Assembly (NCBI GenBank): GCA_023460175.1
Contig: JAEWRC010000186.1
Coordinates: 1 to 14,358 of the forward strand
Direction: 5' to 3'
Source of the DNA: Actinomycetes bacterium
GTDB taxonomy: Bacteria > Actinomycetota > Actinomycetes > Mycobacteriales > Mycobacteriaceae
Length of the DNA stretch: 14,358 nt
Part shown: one piece after another, positions 4,805 through 11,926 of the stretch
Position numbering within the stretch: the first letter of the stretch is position 1
Layout: each line of letters begins with the position of its first letter
Position numbers and translations under genes: made by a program
Notes under the pieces: generated by a model
The model's input: the letters and a program-made list of their open reading frames with translations, nothing else
What the model was told of the DNA's origin: nothing
Database searches by the model: none

Positions 4805-6400
4805 TCACCTTACCGTGGCGATTTGCTCGTAGTCCGGCAGACCGTTCCAGCCGATCACCACGTCGGCGACCCCGGCCGAATGCCCGGCGGTCGCGACGGG
4901 GTTCCACAGCGGGATCACCGGCATATCGCGCAACAAGATCCGTTGCGCGTCCCCGGTCAGCGCGTAGGACTCGGTGAGCGTGGGCGCGGCCTGCGCCGCC
5001 GTGAACGCGCCGTCGAAATCCCGGTTGGAATAGCCGACATCGTTGCCGGGCGCCCCGGTGACCCAAGGCTGCAGGAACGCCAGCATCAACGGGTACTGGC
5101 CGCGGCGGCCGGCCCGAAAGGCGGTGTCGCCGGTCCGGTCGTCGACCTGGGCGCGCAACCCCGCCGACGTCGGCGTCGGGGCCGCGACGACGTCGATGCC
5201 CAGCGTGCTTTCGATGCTGTCGGCCACCGCGTCGACCCAGCGCGCGTGGTCGCCGTCGGCGTTGTAGGCAATGGGGTAGCGCCCCCGCCACGGCGCGATG
5301 GCCTCGGCGCGCACCCACAGGTGCCGGGCGAGCTTCGGGTTGAACTCCACCAGGTAGCCCTCGGGCAGCCCCGGGTCGAATCCGGGCAGCGATGCGGAGG
5401 TGAAATCCGCTGCGGGAGAGCATGTCCCGCCCAGCACCTGCGTGCAGATCCGCACCCGGTCGATCGCCGCGGACAGCGCCAGGCGGCGCAGCCGGCCCTC
5501 CTCGCCGCCGAAGTGCGGTAGGCGCAGCGGCGTGTCCAGCGTCTGGTTCTGCGCGGCGAGGCCGGTGACCACCCGTCCGTCCAGGTCGTCGGCGGCGGAA
5601 TCCAACGCGTCGGCCGGGACGGTGTCGAGCACGTCGAGGTCACCGGCGCGCAGGTCGCGGTAGGCGGCGTCGGCATCGGTGTAGGAGACGAACCGCAGGC
5701 CGGGGTTGCGCGGGATCCGGTTGCCGCGATAGTCCGAGTTGGGCACCAGGTCGACACCGCGCCGGGACACGCTCCCGGCCAGCACGTAGGGGCCGTTGCC
5801 GATCGGTTGCCGGCCGAATGCGGCGAGGTCGTCGAACGCCACCGCCGGCAGCGGATAGAACGGCGCGGCCCCGAGGCGCTGGACGAACTCGATGCTGGGG
5901 GCCTTGAGGCGCACGACGAACTCGCTGTCGTCGACGACCTCGAGGCCCGACATCGTCTGGTCCTCGGGATCCGGTGCCGCCACCTGGTCGTAGCCCTCGA
6001 TCAGCGCGAAGTGGCCGTGCAAGGACTGGCCGTTGGTGCTCAGCGCGCCGTAGTTCCACGCGTCGACGAACGAGTGCGCGGTCACCGGCGAGCCGTCGGT
6101 GAACGTCCACCCCGGTTCGAGCTTGATCCGGAAGATCCGGTTGTCGACGGTGTCGATGGACTCGGCCACCTCCCGCATCGGCGTGCCGGCGGTGTCGTAG
6201 GACATCAGCCCCGCGAACAGGCGGTCCAGGATCCGGCGGCCGTCGGGGTCGGCGGCGTCGGTGGTGAGCAGCCCTTGCTGTGGGATCGCGCCGTTGACCC
6301 GCACCAGGTCGACGTCGGCGTCGATGGGCCCGGCGCAGCCGGTGAGCAGCAGCAGGCCGGGAAACAGCAGGACCGACACCGCGCGGCGGATCCGAGCCAC
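4805..6400 (-). CDS. dppA: Periplasmic dipeptide-binding lipoprotein DppA (Rv3666c-like)
   Basis: A 531-residue family 5 solute-binding protein of an ABC importer for di/oligopeptides; the M. tuberculosis Dpp system has also been linked to haem uptake. The N-terminus has positive residues, a hydrophobic stretch and the lipobox LTGC with Cys22, so it should be lipid-anchored on the outer face of the membrane. Typical SBP_bac_5 features follow: an N-terminal segment ending GLMSYDTAG, the WTFTDGSPVTAHSFVDAW block, PIGNGPYVL, and a late block VIPLWNPVA. The start is GTG 6400 with a perfect AAGGAGG six bases upstream. It is followed immediately by the Rv3662c-like gene. The permease and ATPase genes dppB, dppC and dppD, which lie between these two genes in M. 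tuberculosis, are absent. It must use partners encoded elsewhere, act as a free binding protein, or be decaying; the frame itself is intact. Confidence 0.93.
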   Translation of the reverse strand: MARIRRAVSVLLFPGLLLLTGCAGPIDADVDLVRVNGAIPQQGLLTTDAADPDGRRILDRLFAGLMSYDTAGTPMREVAESIDTVDNRIFRIKLEPGWTFTDGSPVTAHSFVDAWNYGALSTNGQSLHGHFALIEGYDQVAAPDPEDQTMSGLEVVDDSEFVVRLKAPSIEFVQRLGAAPFYPLPAVAFDDLAAFGRQPIGNGPYVLAGSVSRRGVDLVPNSDYRGNRIPRNPGLRFVSYTDADAAYRDLRAGDLDVLDTVPADALDSAADDLDGRVVTGLAAQNQTLDTPLRLPHFGGEEGRLRRLALSAAIDRVRICTQVLGGTCSPAADFTSASLPGFDPGLPEGYLVEFNPKLARHLWVRAEAIAPWRGRYPIAYNADGDHARWVDAVADSIESTLGIDVVAAPTPTSAGLRAQVDDRTGDTAFRAGRRGQYPLMLAFLQPWVTGAPGNDVGYSNRDFDGAFTAAQAAPTLTESYALTGDAQRILLRDMPVIPLWNPVATAGHSAGVADVVIGWNGLPDYEQIATVR

Positions 6401-6406
6401 TGCAGG

Positions 6407-6413
6407 CCTCCTT
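6407..6413 (-). promoter_or_regulatory. Strong Shine-Dalgarno of dppA
   Basis: The minus strand reads AAGGAGG, a full anti-16S match, with a 6-nt spacer to the GTG at 6400. It fixes the dppA start. Confidence 0.85.
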
Positions 6414-6446
6414 GACCGCCGTCAGCGGGGACGTTCCGAGGTAGCG

Positions 6447-6474
6447 TTGCGGCATCGCGGCTGGTGACTACGCT
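6447..6474 (+). promoter_or_regulatory. Promoter of leaderless acs
   Basis: TTGCGG (6447-6452) and TACGCT (6469-6474) are separated by 16 bp. The -10 fits TANNNT and ends 7 nt before ATG 6482, predicting a transcript that begins at the start codon. Confidence 0.65.
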
Positions 6475-6478
6475 CACG
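6463..6478. promoter_or_regulatory. CRP-like site over the acs -10 box
   Basis: GGTGA-CTACGC-TCACG agrees with the CRP consensus TGTGA-N6-TCACA at eight of ten half-site bases, and the two core GTGA/TCAC halves are perfect. It completely covers the -10 hexamer, so bound CRP would block the promoter. acs genes are known cAMP-regulator targets in actinobacteria. Confidence 0.5.
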
Positions 6479-6481
6479 TAT

Positions 6482-8446
6482 ATGACCGAGACGCACACGG
6501 GAGTTCCGTCATCGTATCCACCGTCGCCGGAGTTCGCCGCGCAGTCCAACGCGACCGCCGCGCTCTATGACGAGGCCGAGGCCGACCGGCTCGCATTCTG
6601 GGCCGAACAGGCGCAGCGGCTGTCCTGGGCGACGCCGTTCACCGAGGTCCTGGACTGGTCGGAGGCGCCGTTCGCCAAGTGGTTCGTGGGCGGCAAGATC
6701 AACGTCGCCTACAACTGCGTCGACCGCCACGTCGAGGCCGGCAACGGCGACCGGGTGGCCATCCACTGGGAGGGCGAACCCGTCGGCGATGCCCGCGACA
6801 TCACCTACGCCGAACTCAAGGACGAGGTCTGCCGGGCGGCCAACACGCTGACCGAGTTGGGGCTGACCGCCGGGGACCGGGTCGCGATCTACATGCCGAT
6901 GGTGCCCGAGGCGATCGTGGCGATGCTCGCGTGTGCGCGCCTGGGCGTGCTGCATTCGGTGGTGTTCGCCGGCTTCTCCGCCTCGGCGCTGCGCGCGCGC
7001 ATCGACGACGCCAAGGCCAAGGTGGTCATCACCACCGACGGGCAGTTCCGGCGCGGCAAGGCCGTCTCGCTCAAGGCCGGTGTGGACGAGGCGATCGAGG
7101 GGCTGGGCGACGACAGCCCCGTCGAGCACGTGCTGGTGGTGCGGCGCACCGAGATCGACGTGCCGTGGACCGAGGGCCGCGACCTGTGGTGGCACGAGAC
7201 CGTGGCCAAGGCCGACACCGAACACACCCCCGAGGCGTTCGACTCCGAGCACCCGCTGTTCTTGCTCTACACCTCCGGCACCACGGGTAAGCCCAAGGGC
7301 ATCATCCACACCACAGGCGGCTATCTGACGCAGGCCTCCTACACCCATCACTACGTCTTCGACATCAAGCCGGAGTCGGATGTGTTCTGGTGCACCGCCG
7401 ACATCGGCTGGGTCACCGGGCACACCTACATCGTCTACGGGCCGCTGTCCAACGGCGTCACGCAGGTGGTCTACGAGGGCACGCCCGCCTCCCCGGACGA
7501 GCATCGCCACTTCCAGGTGATCGAAAAGTACGGCGTGACAATCTATTACACCGCGCCGACGCTGATCCGCACGTTCATGAAGTGGGGCCGCGAGCTCGCC
7601 TTCGAACACGATCTGTCCAGCCTGCGGCTGCTCGGATCGGTGGGCGAGCCGATCAACCCGGAGGCCTGGCGCTGGTACCGGCTGGTGTTCGGCGGCGACC
7701 GCACCCCGGTGGTCGACACCTGGTGGCAGACCGAGACCGGGGCCATCATGATCTCGCCGCTGCCCGGGGTGAGCGACGCCAAGCCGGGTTCGGCGATGCG
7801 CGCGCTGCCCGGCATCTCGGCCAAGGTCGTCGACGACGACGGCAACGAACTGGGCCTCGGCGCCGAGCACGGCGAGCAGGCCACCGGCTATCTGGTGCTG
7901 GATAAGCCGTGGCCGGCGATGCTGCGCGGTATCTGGGGCGACCCGGAGCGCTATCAGGACACCTACTGGTCCCGGTTCGCCGACAAGGGTTGGTATTTCG
8001 CCGGCGACGGCGCGCGCTACGGCAGCGACGGCGAGACCTGGGTGCTGGGCCGGATCGACGACGTCATGAACATCTCCGGGCACCGGATCTCCACCGCCGA
8101 GGTGGAGTCCGCGCTCGTCGGGCACACCGGGGTGGCCGAGGCCGCCGTCGTCGGGGCCACCGACGATCAGACCGGGCAGGCCATCTGCGCGTTCGTGATC
8201 CTCAAGGCGCACCACGGCGAGACCGCGCCGGACAAGCTGGTCGAGGACCTGCGCGCCGAGGTGTCCAAGGAGATCTCACCGATCGCCAAGCCCCGCGAGA
8301 TCCACATCGTGCCGGAGCTGCCGAAGACCCGTAGCGGCAAGATCATGCGACGGCTGCTGCGCGACGTCGCCGAGGGTCGCGAACTCGGGGACACCTCGAC
8401 GCTGGTCGACCCCAGCGTGTTCGAGGCCATCCGCGCCAACAAGTAG
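6482..8446 (+). CDS. acs: Acetyl-CoA synthetase
   Basis: A 654-residue AMP-forming acetate-CoA ligase (EC 6.2.1.1; Rv3667-like) that activates acetate via acetyl-AMP to acetyl-CoA in the cytoplasm. Full family length. The P-loop motif YTSGTTGKPKG is at 263-273. The acetate-pocket motif WWQTETG is at 414-420. The hinge and A8 motif RIDDVMNISGHR starts at 524. The A10 motif KTRSGK carries the catalytic Lys620, which in mycobacteria is acetylated by a cAMP-responsive Pat enzyme and deacetylated by a sirtuin. The frame extends to GTG 6464, but that codon lies upstream of the expected transcription start and inside a CRP-like palindrome. I use ATG 6482, seven bases after a -10 box. It is divergent from dppA and convergent with the protease gene, 4 bp separating the stops. 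Confidence 0.97.
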   Translation: MTETHTGVPSSYPPSPEFAAQSNATAALYDEAEADRLAFWAEQAQRLSWATPFTEVLDWSEAPFAKWFVGGKINVAYNCVDRHVEAGNGDRVAIHWEGEPVGDARDITYAELKDEVCRAANTLTELGLTAGDRVAIYMPMVPEAIVAMLACARLGVLHSVVFAGFSASALRARIDDAKAKVVITTDGQFRRGKAVSLKAGVDEAIEGLGDDSPVEHVLVVRRTEIDVPWTEGRDLWWHETVAKADTEHTPEAFDSEHPLFLLYTSGTTGKPKGIIHTTGGYLTQASYTHHYVFDIKPESDVFWCTADIGWVTGHTYIVYGPLSNGVTQVVYEGTPASPDEHRHFQVIEKYGVTIYYTAPTLIRTFMKWGRELAFEHDLSSLRLLGSVGEPINPEAWRWYRLVFGGDRTPVVDTWWQTETGAIMISPLPGVSDAKPGSAMRALPGISAKVVDDDGNELGLGAEHGEQATGYLVLDKPWPAMLRGIWGDPERYQDTYWSRFADKGWYFAGDGARYGSDGETWVLGRIDDVMNISGHRISTAEVESALVGHTGVAEAAVVGATDDQTGQAICAFVILKAHHGETAPDKLVEDLRAEVSKEISPIAKPREIHIVPELPKTRSGKIMRRLLRDVAEGRELGDTSTLVDPSVFEAIRANK

Positions 8447-8458
8447 GGCCTCAGGCCC
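8446..8458. terminator. Palindrome across convergent stop codons
   Basis: GGGCCT-C-AGGCCC is a perfect inverted repeat containing the last base of the acs stop and the protease stop. As RNA it forms GGGCC-TCA-GGCCC in both directions. It is short and lacks a U-tract, so terminator function is only possible. Confidence 0.35.
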
Positions 8459-9146
8459 CGAACGGGACGAAGCCGCTGCCGGGGCGGCCCTTGGCGACGA
8501 TGTCGGCCAGCTGCGTGTTGAACGACATCGTCACCGCCGGGGTGTGCAGCGGGATGAACTTGATGACACAGGTGGGCAGGCCCTCGGTGAAGGCGCCGTG
8601 CAGCATCCCGACGAGCTTGTTGTTCACCGTCACCGGCGCCCCGGAGTCCCCGGGCTGCCCGCAGACCTGGTTGACGATGGTGCCCGGCTCCTGGCCCGGG
8701 CCCCACGTCACCCCGCACGAGTAGCCGGTGGTCCGGCCCAGCTTGCAGGCCACGTCGCCGAACGCGGGGTCGGGCGCCAGGCCGTCGATGATGAAGCCCT
8801 TGACGTTGTTGGTCGGGGTGACCTTGGCCGGGTCGAAGCGGATGACGGCGTAGTCGAGCGCGTCGTTGCCGGCGACCATGGTGCCCACCGGGCCGGCCGC
8901 CTCGGCGCCCTCGGCGGCCACCACCGCACCCGGCCCGCCGCAGTGCGCCGAGGTGAAGCCGATCAGGTCGCCGCGGTCATCGGTGCCGATCGAGGTCAGG
9001 GTGCAGTAGGAATCGCCGTCGACGACGATGCCCGAGCCGCCGCCCAGCGTCACCGGCGCGGCGGCCACGGGGCCGGCCAGGACGAGCGACATTCCGAGCG
9101 CGGCGCACATACTCGCCGCAATCCCCCACCACCGGTGCCCGGTCAT
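8451..9146 (-). CDS. Secreted trypsin-like serine protease (Rv3668c-like)
   Basis: A 231-residue S1-fold protease with a Sec signal peptide (hydrophobic 8-27, likely cleavage after AGPVAAA). The catalytic triad is readable: His68 in TSAHC, Asp98 in ALDYAVI and Ser168 in GDSGAP. Six cysteines remain after the signal peptide (48, 69, 134, 144, 162, 193), enough for three disulfides, as expected outside the cell. The layout resembles streptogrisin/alpha-lytic-type proteases but without a long propeptide. The substrate is unknown. I use ATG 9146; TTG 9149 gives one extra residue and has better spacing (6 nt) to the AGGAG at 9160-9156, so it cannot be excluded. It is divergent from the holin-like gene and convergent with acs. 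Confidence 0.9.
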   Translation of the reverse strand: MTGHRWWGIAASMCAALGMSLVLAGPVAAAPVTLGGGSGIVVDGDSYCTLTSIGTDDRGDLIGFTSAHCGGPGAVVAAEGAEAAGPVGTMVAGNDALDYAVIRFDPAKVTPTNNVKGFIIDGLAPDPAFGDVACKLGRTTGYSCGVTWGPGQEPGTIVNQVCGQPGDSGAPVTVNNKLVGMLHGAFTEGLPTCVIKFIPLHTPAVTMSFNTQLADIVAKGRPGSGFVPFGA

Positions 9147-9188
9147 CAAATAGCTCTCCTACCTGCTCGAGCCCCGACTCGTCGGGCA

Positions 9189-9194
9189 AGTCTA
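9189..9194 (-). promoter_or_regulatory. Candidate -10 box of the protease gene
   Basis: On the minus strand TAGACT (9194-9189) fits TANNNT and would start transcription near 9182. That leaves a 5' leader of about 35 nt containing the AGGAG ribosome site. No good -35 at normal spacing. Confidence 0.45.
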
Positions 9195-9256
9195 GCTCCC
9201 ACCACAGCAGCAACACCGGTATCACGGCTCGTGCGGTACGCGGCCGACATGGCAAC

Positions 9257-9775
9257 ATGGCCTCTGTGAGCAAAGGTGATCAGCAGAACGGCGTTCCCGC
9301 CACCGTGACCTCGATCCCGTTGGTCGACCCGCATGCGCTGCCCGCCGACGCCTCCATCGGCGATCTCGTCAAGGAAGCCTCCTCGCAGGTCTCGACGCTG
9401 GTCCGCGCCGAGGTGGAGTTGGCCCGCGCGGAGATCACCCGGGACGTCAAGAAGGGCGTGACCGGCAGCGTGTTCTTCATCGCCGCGCTGGTCGTGCTGT
9501 TCTATTCGACGTTCTTCTTTTTCTTCTTCCTCGCCGAACTGCTCGACACCTGGCTGTGGCGCTGGGTCGCCTTCCTGATCGTGTTCGCGATCATGGTGGT
9601 CGTCACCGCGGCGCTGGCCCTGTTCGGCTATCTCAAGGTCCGCCGCATCCGGGGACCGCAGAAGACCATCGAATCCGTCAAGGAAACCCGCTCGGCGCTG
9701 ACCGGGGGCGATCACGGCCCCGGTGCGCAGGGCACGCCGGACAAGGCTGCAGTGCCCGATCCGTCGGGGTGGTGA
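9257..9775 (+). CDS. Holin-superfamily III-type membrane protein (Rv3669-like)
   Basis: A 172-residue membrane protein of the actinobacterial Phage_holin_3_6 type, an annotation name that does not imply lysis. An amphipathic N-terminal segment (about 34-66, SIGDLVKEASSQVSTLVRAE onward) leads into two transmembrane helices, about 70-96 and 102-126. The C-terminal tail is charged and hydrophilic. The first helix contains six consecutive phenylalanines (86-91). The function is unknown; similar proteins sit in the cytoplasmic membrane of many actinobacteria. No Shine-Dalgarno precedes ATG 9257. GTG 9266 lies 7 nt after CAACAT, a possible leaderless start that would remove three residues. The stop is 7 nt upstream of the ephE start, so the two form an operon. 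Confidence 0.85.
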   Translation: MASVSKGDQQNGVPATVTSIPLVDPHALPADASIGDLVKEASSQVSTLVRAEVELARAEITRDVKKGVTGSVFFIAALVVLFYSTFFFFFFLAELLDTWLWRWVAFLIVFAIMVVVTAALALFGYLKVRRIRGPQKTIESVKETRSALTGGDHGPGAQGTPDKAAVPDPSGW

Positions 9776-9782
9776 TGTCCTG

Positions 9783-10733
9783 ATGGCGGCCGGGCCCGAC
9801 CCGTCCGTAACCCGGATCGCCGGGCCATGGCGTCATCTGGACGTGCACGCCAACGGAATTCGCTTCCAGGTCGCCGAGGCCAACCCCAAGCCGAACGACG
9901 CGCCGGCGCACCAGCGTCCGTTGGTGATCCTGCTGCACGGTTTCGGCTCGTTCTGGTGGTCCTGGCGGCATCAACTGCGCGAACTCAGCGGCGCGCGGGT
10001 GGTGGCCATGGATCTGCGCGGCTACGGCGGCAGCGACAAACCGCCCCGCGGTTACGACGGCTGGACGCTGGCCGGCGACACCGCGGGCCTGATCCGGGCG
10101 CTGGGCCACGGCTCGGCGACGCTGATCGGCCACGCCGACGGCGGGCTGGTGTGCTGGGCGACCTCGGTGCTGCATCCCCGGCTGGTGCGGGCCATCGGGC
10201 TGGTCAGTTCGCCGCACCCGCTGGCGTTGCGGCGCGCGGCGCTGACCCGCCGCGACCAGGGTTCGGCGCTGCTGCGTTCGCTGCTGTCCTATCAGGTCCC
10301 GATGCGCCCGGAGCGCACCCTGACCCGACACGACGCGGCCGGGCTGGAAGCCGTCATCCGCAGCCGGGCCTCCGGCAAATGGCTGGCCTCCGAGGACTTC
10401 TCGGAAACCATCGGCCACCTGCGCCAGGCCATCCAGATCCCGGGGGCGGCGCACTGCGCGCTGGAGTACCAGCGGTGGGCGGTGCGCAGCCAATTCCGCC
10501 CGGAGGGACGCCGATTCATGCAGGCCATGGACCGGCCGCTGGGCATTCCGGTGCTGCACCTGCGCGGCGACACCGATCCCTACGTGCTGCCCGACCCGGT
10601 GGCCCGCTCGCACCGCTACGCCCCGGACGGCCGGTTCGTAACCCTGCCCGGCGCCGGGCATTTCGGTCACGAAGAGGCACCGGCTCTGGCCAATGAGCAC
10701 CTACAGCGCTTCCTGGACGAGGTCACCGGCTAA
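9783..10733 (+). CDS. ephE: Epoxide-hydrolase-like alpha/beta hydrolase EphE (Rv3670-like)
   Basis: A 316-residue alpha/beta-hydrolase. The oxyanion motif HGFG is at 52-55. The nucleophile elbow GHADGG (116-121) carries an aspartate (Asp119) where esterases have serine, which is the hallmark of epoxide hydrolases and haloalkane dehalogenases. The acid is probably Asp263 or Asp265 (RGDTDPYV), and the base His293 or His296 in GAGHFGHEE. The canonical epoxide hydrolase HGxP motif is HGFG here, so the substrate is not certain. The frame is open to 9723, inside the preceding gene, but ATG 9783 is the first suitable start codon after that gene's stop and lies 7 nt past it. No strong ribosome site is seen, so translation may be coupled. 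The final TAA forms part of the -10 box of the next gene. Confidence 0.9.
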   Translation: MAAGPDPSVTRIAGPWRHLDVHANGIRFQVAEANPKPNDAPAHQRPLVILLHGFGSFWWSWRHQLRELSGARVVAMDLRGYGGSDKPPRGYDGWTLAGDTAGLIRALGHGSATLIGHADGGLVCWATSVLHPRLVRAIGLVSSPHPLALRRAALTRRDQGSALLRSLLSYQVPMRPERTLTRHDAAGLEAVIRSRASGKWLASEDFSETIGHLRQAIQIPGAAHCALEYQRWAVRSQFRPEGRRFMQAMDRPLGIPVLHLRGDTDPYVLPDPVARSHRYAPDGRFVTLPGAGHFGHEEAPALANEHLQRFLDEVTG

Positions 10734-10736
10734 CCT
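10731..10736 (+). promoter_or_regulatory. -10 box of the amidase gene inside the ephE stop
   Basis: TAACCT fits TANNNT. Its first three bases are the ephE stop codon. It ends 8 nt before ATG 10745, predicting a leaderless or nearly leaderless mRNA. No ribosome site is otherwise present (TTGGGGCC precedes the ATG). Confidence 0.5.
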
Positions 10737-10744
10737 TTGGGGCC

Positions 10745-11731
10745 ATGTGCACCCGCGTCGTATATCTGGGCAGTGGCGATCGCATCATCACCGGGCGGTC
10801 GATGGACTGGAAGTTCGAAATGGACACCAACCTGTGGGCGCTGCCCCGCGGCGTCGAACGCACCGGGTTGGCCGGGGCCAACTCGGCAACCTGGACCTCG
10901 AAGTACGGCAGCGTGGTGGCCACCGGTTACGACATCTGCAGCACCGACGGGCTCAACGAGGCCGGGCTGACGATGAACCTGCTGTGGCTGGCCGAATCCG
11001 AGTACGCCAAGTCCACCGATGACCGTCCCGGGGTCTCCCTGGCGATCTGGGGCCAGTACGTGCTGGACAACTTCGCCACCGTCGCGGAGGCCGTTACGGC
11101 GCTGTCCGCCAACCCCATCCGGGTGGCGACGGCCGAGGTGCCCGGGCAGGGTCGGCTGGCCACCCTGCACCTGTCGATGTCGGACCCCACCGGCGACAGC
11201 GCCATCATCGAGTACATCGACGGCGAGCAGGTCATCCACCACAGCCGCGACTACCAGGTGATGACCAACTCGCCCACCTTCGACAAGCAGTTGGCCATCA
11301 ACGAGTACTGGAAGCAGATCGGCGGCGTGGTGATGCTGCCCGGCACCAACCGCGCCGCGGACCGGTTCGTGCGGGCCTCGTTCTACATCAACGCCATCCC
11401 CAAGACCGACGACCGGCAGGACTCGGTGGCCGCGGTGCTCAGCGTGGTGCGCAACGCCTCGGTCCCCTACGGCATCACCACCGCCGACGAGCCGAACATC
11501 TCCTCCACGCGCTGGCGCACCGCGGTCGACCACAAGGACCGCCGGTACTTCTTCGAGTCTGCCCTGGCGCCCAACACGTTCTGGGTCAACCTGGACAAGC
11601 TGGACTTCAGCGCGGGCGCCCCGACGCTGAAACTGCCGCTCGGCCAGGGTGAGAAGACCGTGTACGCGGGCGACGCCAGCGCGCACTTCGAGCCGGCCGA
11701 CCCGTTCCCGTTCTTGGCCGTTCCGGGCTAG
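10745..11731 (+). CDS. Choloylglycine hydrolase-family Ntn amidase
   Basis: A 328-residue linear-amide C-N hydrolase of the bile salt hydrolase/penicillin V acylase family, an N-terminal nucleophile enzyme. The start MCTR places Cys2 ready to become the N-terminal nucleophile once Met is removed. Other family active-site positions are visible: Arg18 and Asp21 in GRSMDW, Asn175 in MTNSP, and an arginine in RFVR (207-210). LNEAGLTMNL (70-79) is a typical conserved block. There is no signal peptide, so the enzyme should be cytoplasmic. The natural substrate could be N-acyl amino acids, acyl-homoserine lactones, penicillin V or conjugated bile acids; the sequence alone does not decide. Nothing equivalent lies between ephE and marP in M. 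tuberculosis, so this is lineage-specific gain or loss. Base composition is like its neighbours. Confidence 0.92.
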   Translation: MCTRVVYLGSGDRIITGRSMDWKFEMDTNLWALPRGVERTGLAGANSATWTSKYGSVVATGYDICSTDGLNEAGLTMNLLWLAESEYAKSTDDRPGVSLAIWGQYVLDNFATVAEAVTALSANPIRVATAEVPGQGRLATLHLSMSDPTGDSAIIEYIDGEQVIHHSRDYQVMTNSPTFDKQLAINEYWKQIGGVVMLPGTNRAADRFVRASFYINAIPKTDDRQDSVAAVLSVVRNASVPYGITTADEPNISSTRWRTAVDHKDRRYFFESALAPNTFWVNLDKLDFSAGAPTLKLPLGQGEKTVYAGDASAHFEPADPFPFLAVPG

Positions 11732-11830
11732 CGCCGGCGGTTCGCGGAGCTTGCGTAGCGAACCGCGGAGGAGTCCGACCATCGGGCGCTGTTCCCGGCT
11801 AGCGCCGGCTGTTCGCGGAGGAGTCCGACC
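11720..11830. repeat. Imperfect tandem duplication at the amidase 3' end
   Basis: Copy 1 (11720-11780) and copy 2 (11791-11830) both begin GTTCCSGGCTAGCGCCGGCK and both end GCGGAGGAGTCCGACC. The shared 30-nt head differs at two positions. Copy 2 lacks 21 bp that in copy 1 lie between two CGCGGAG direct repeats, consistent with slippage deletion. Copy 1 includes the amidase stop codon. GAGCTTGCGT also recurs at 11747 and 11834. Confidence 0.8.
11737..11766. terminator. Hairpin downstream of the amidase gene
   Basis: GCGGTTCGC pairs perfectly with GCGAACCGC (9 bp, 12-nt loop), 6 nt after the amidase stop. It may terminate the plus-strand operon, although no U-tract follows. The second repeat copy has lost the right arm. 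Confidence 0.45.
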
Positions 11831-11926
11831 CGCGAGCTTGCGTCCGGTGTACACAAAACGGCCCGAAACCGTGCACTCGTTGCGAGCTCGGCGAGGCAAT
11901 CAGGCCCCGTCGGATGATCGGCGAGG

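Noticed and set aside
6509..8215. 568-codon open frame antisense to acs
   Set aside because: Mirror frame of a strongly conserved enzyme; composition typical of a high-GC shadow.
9257..9775. Prophage or lysis cassette because of the holin-like protein
   Set aside because: No endolysin, phage or integrase genes nearby. The protein is a chromosomal actinobacterial membrane family at its conserved site next to ephE.
11847..11854. GTGTACAC palindrome
   Set aside because: Eight bases only, with no promoter nearby; expected by chance.
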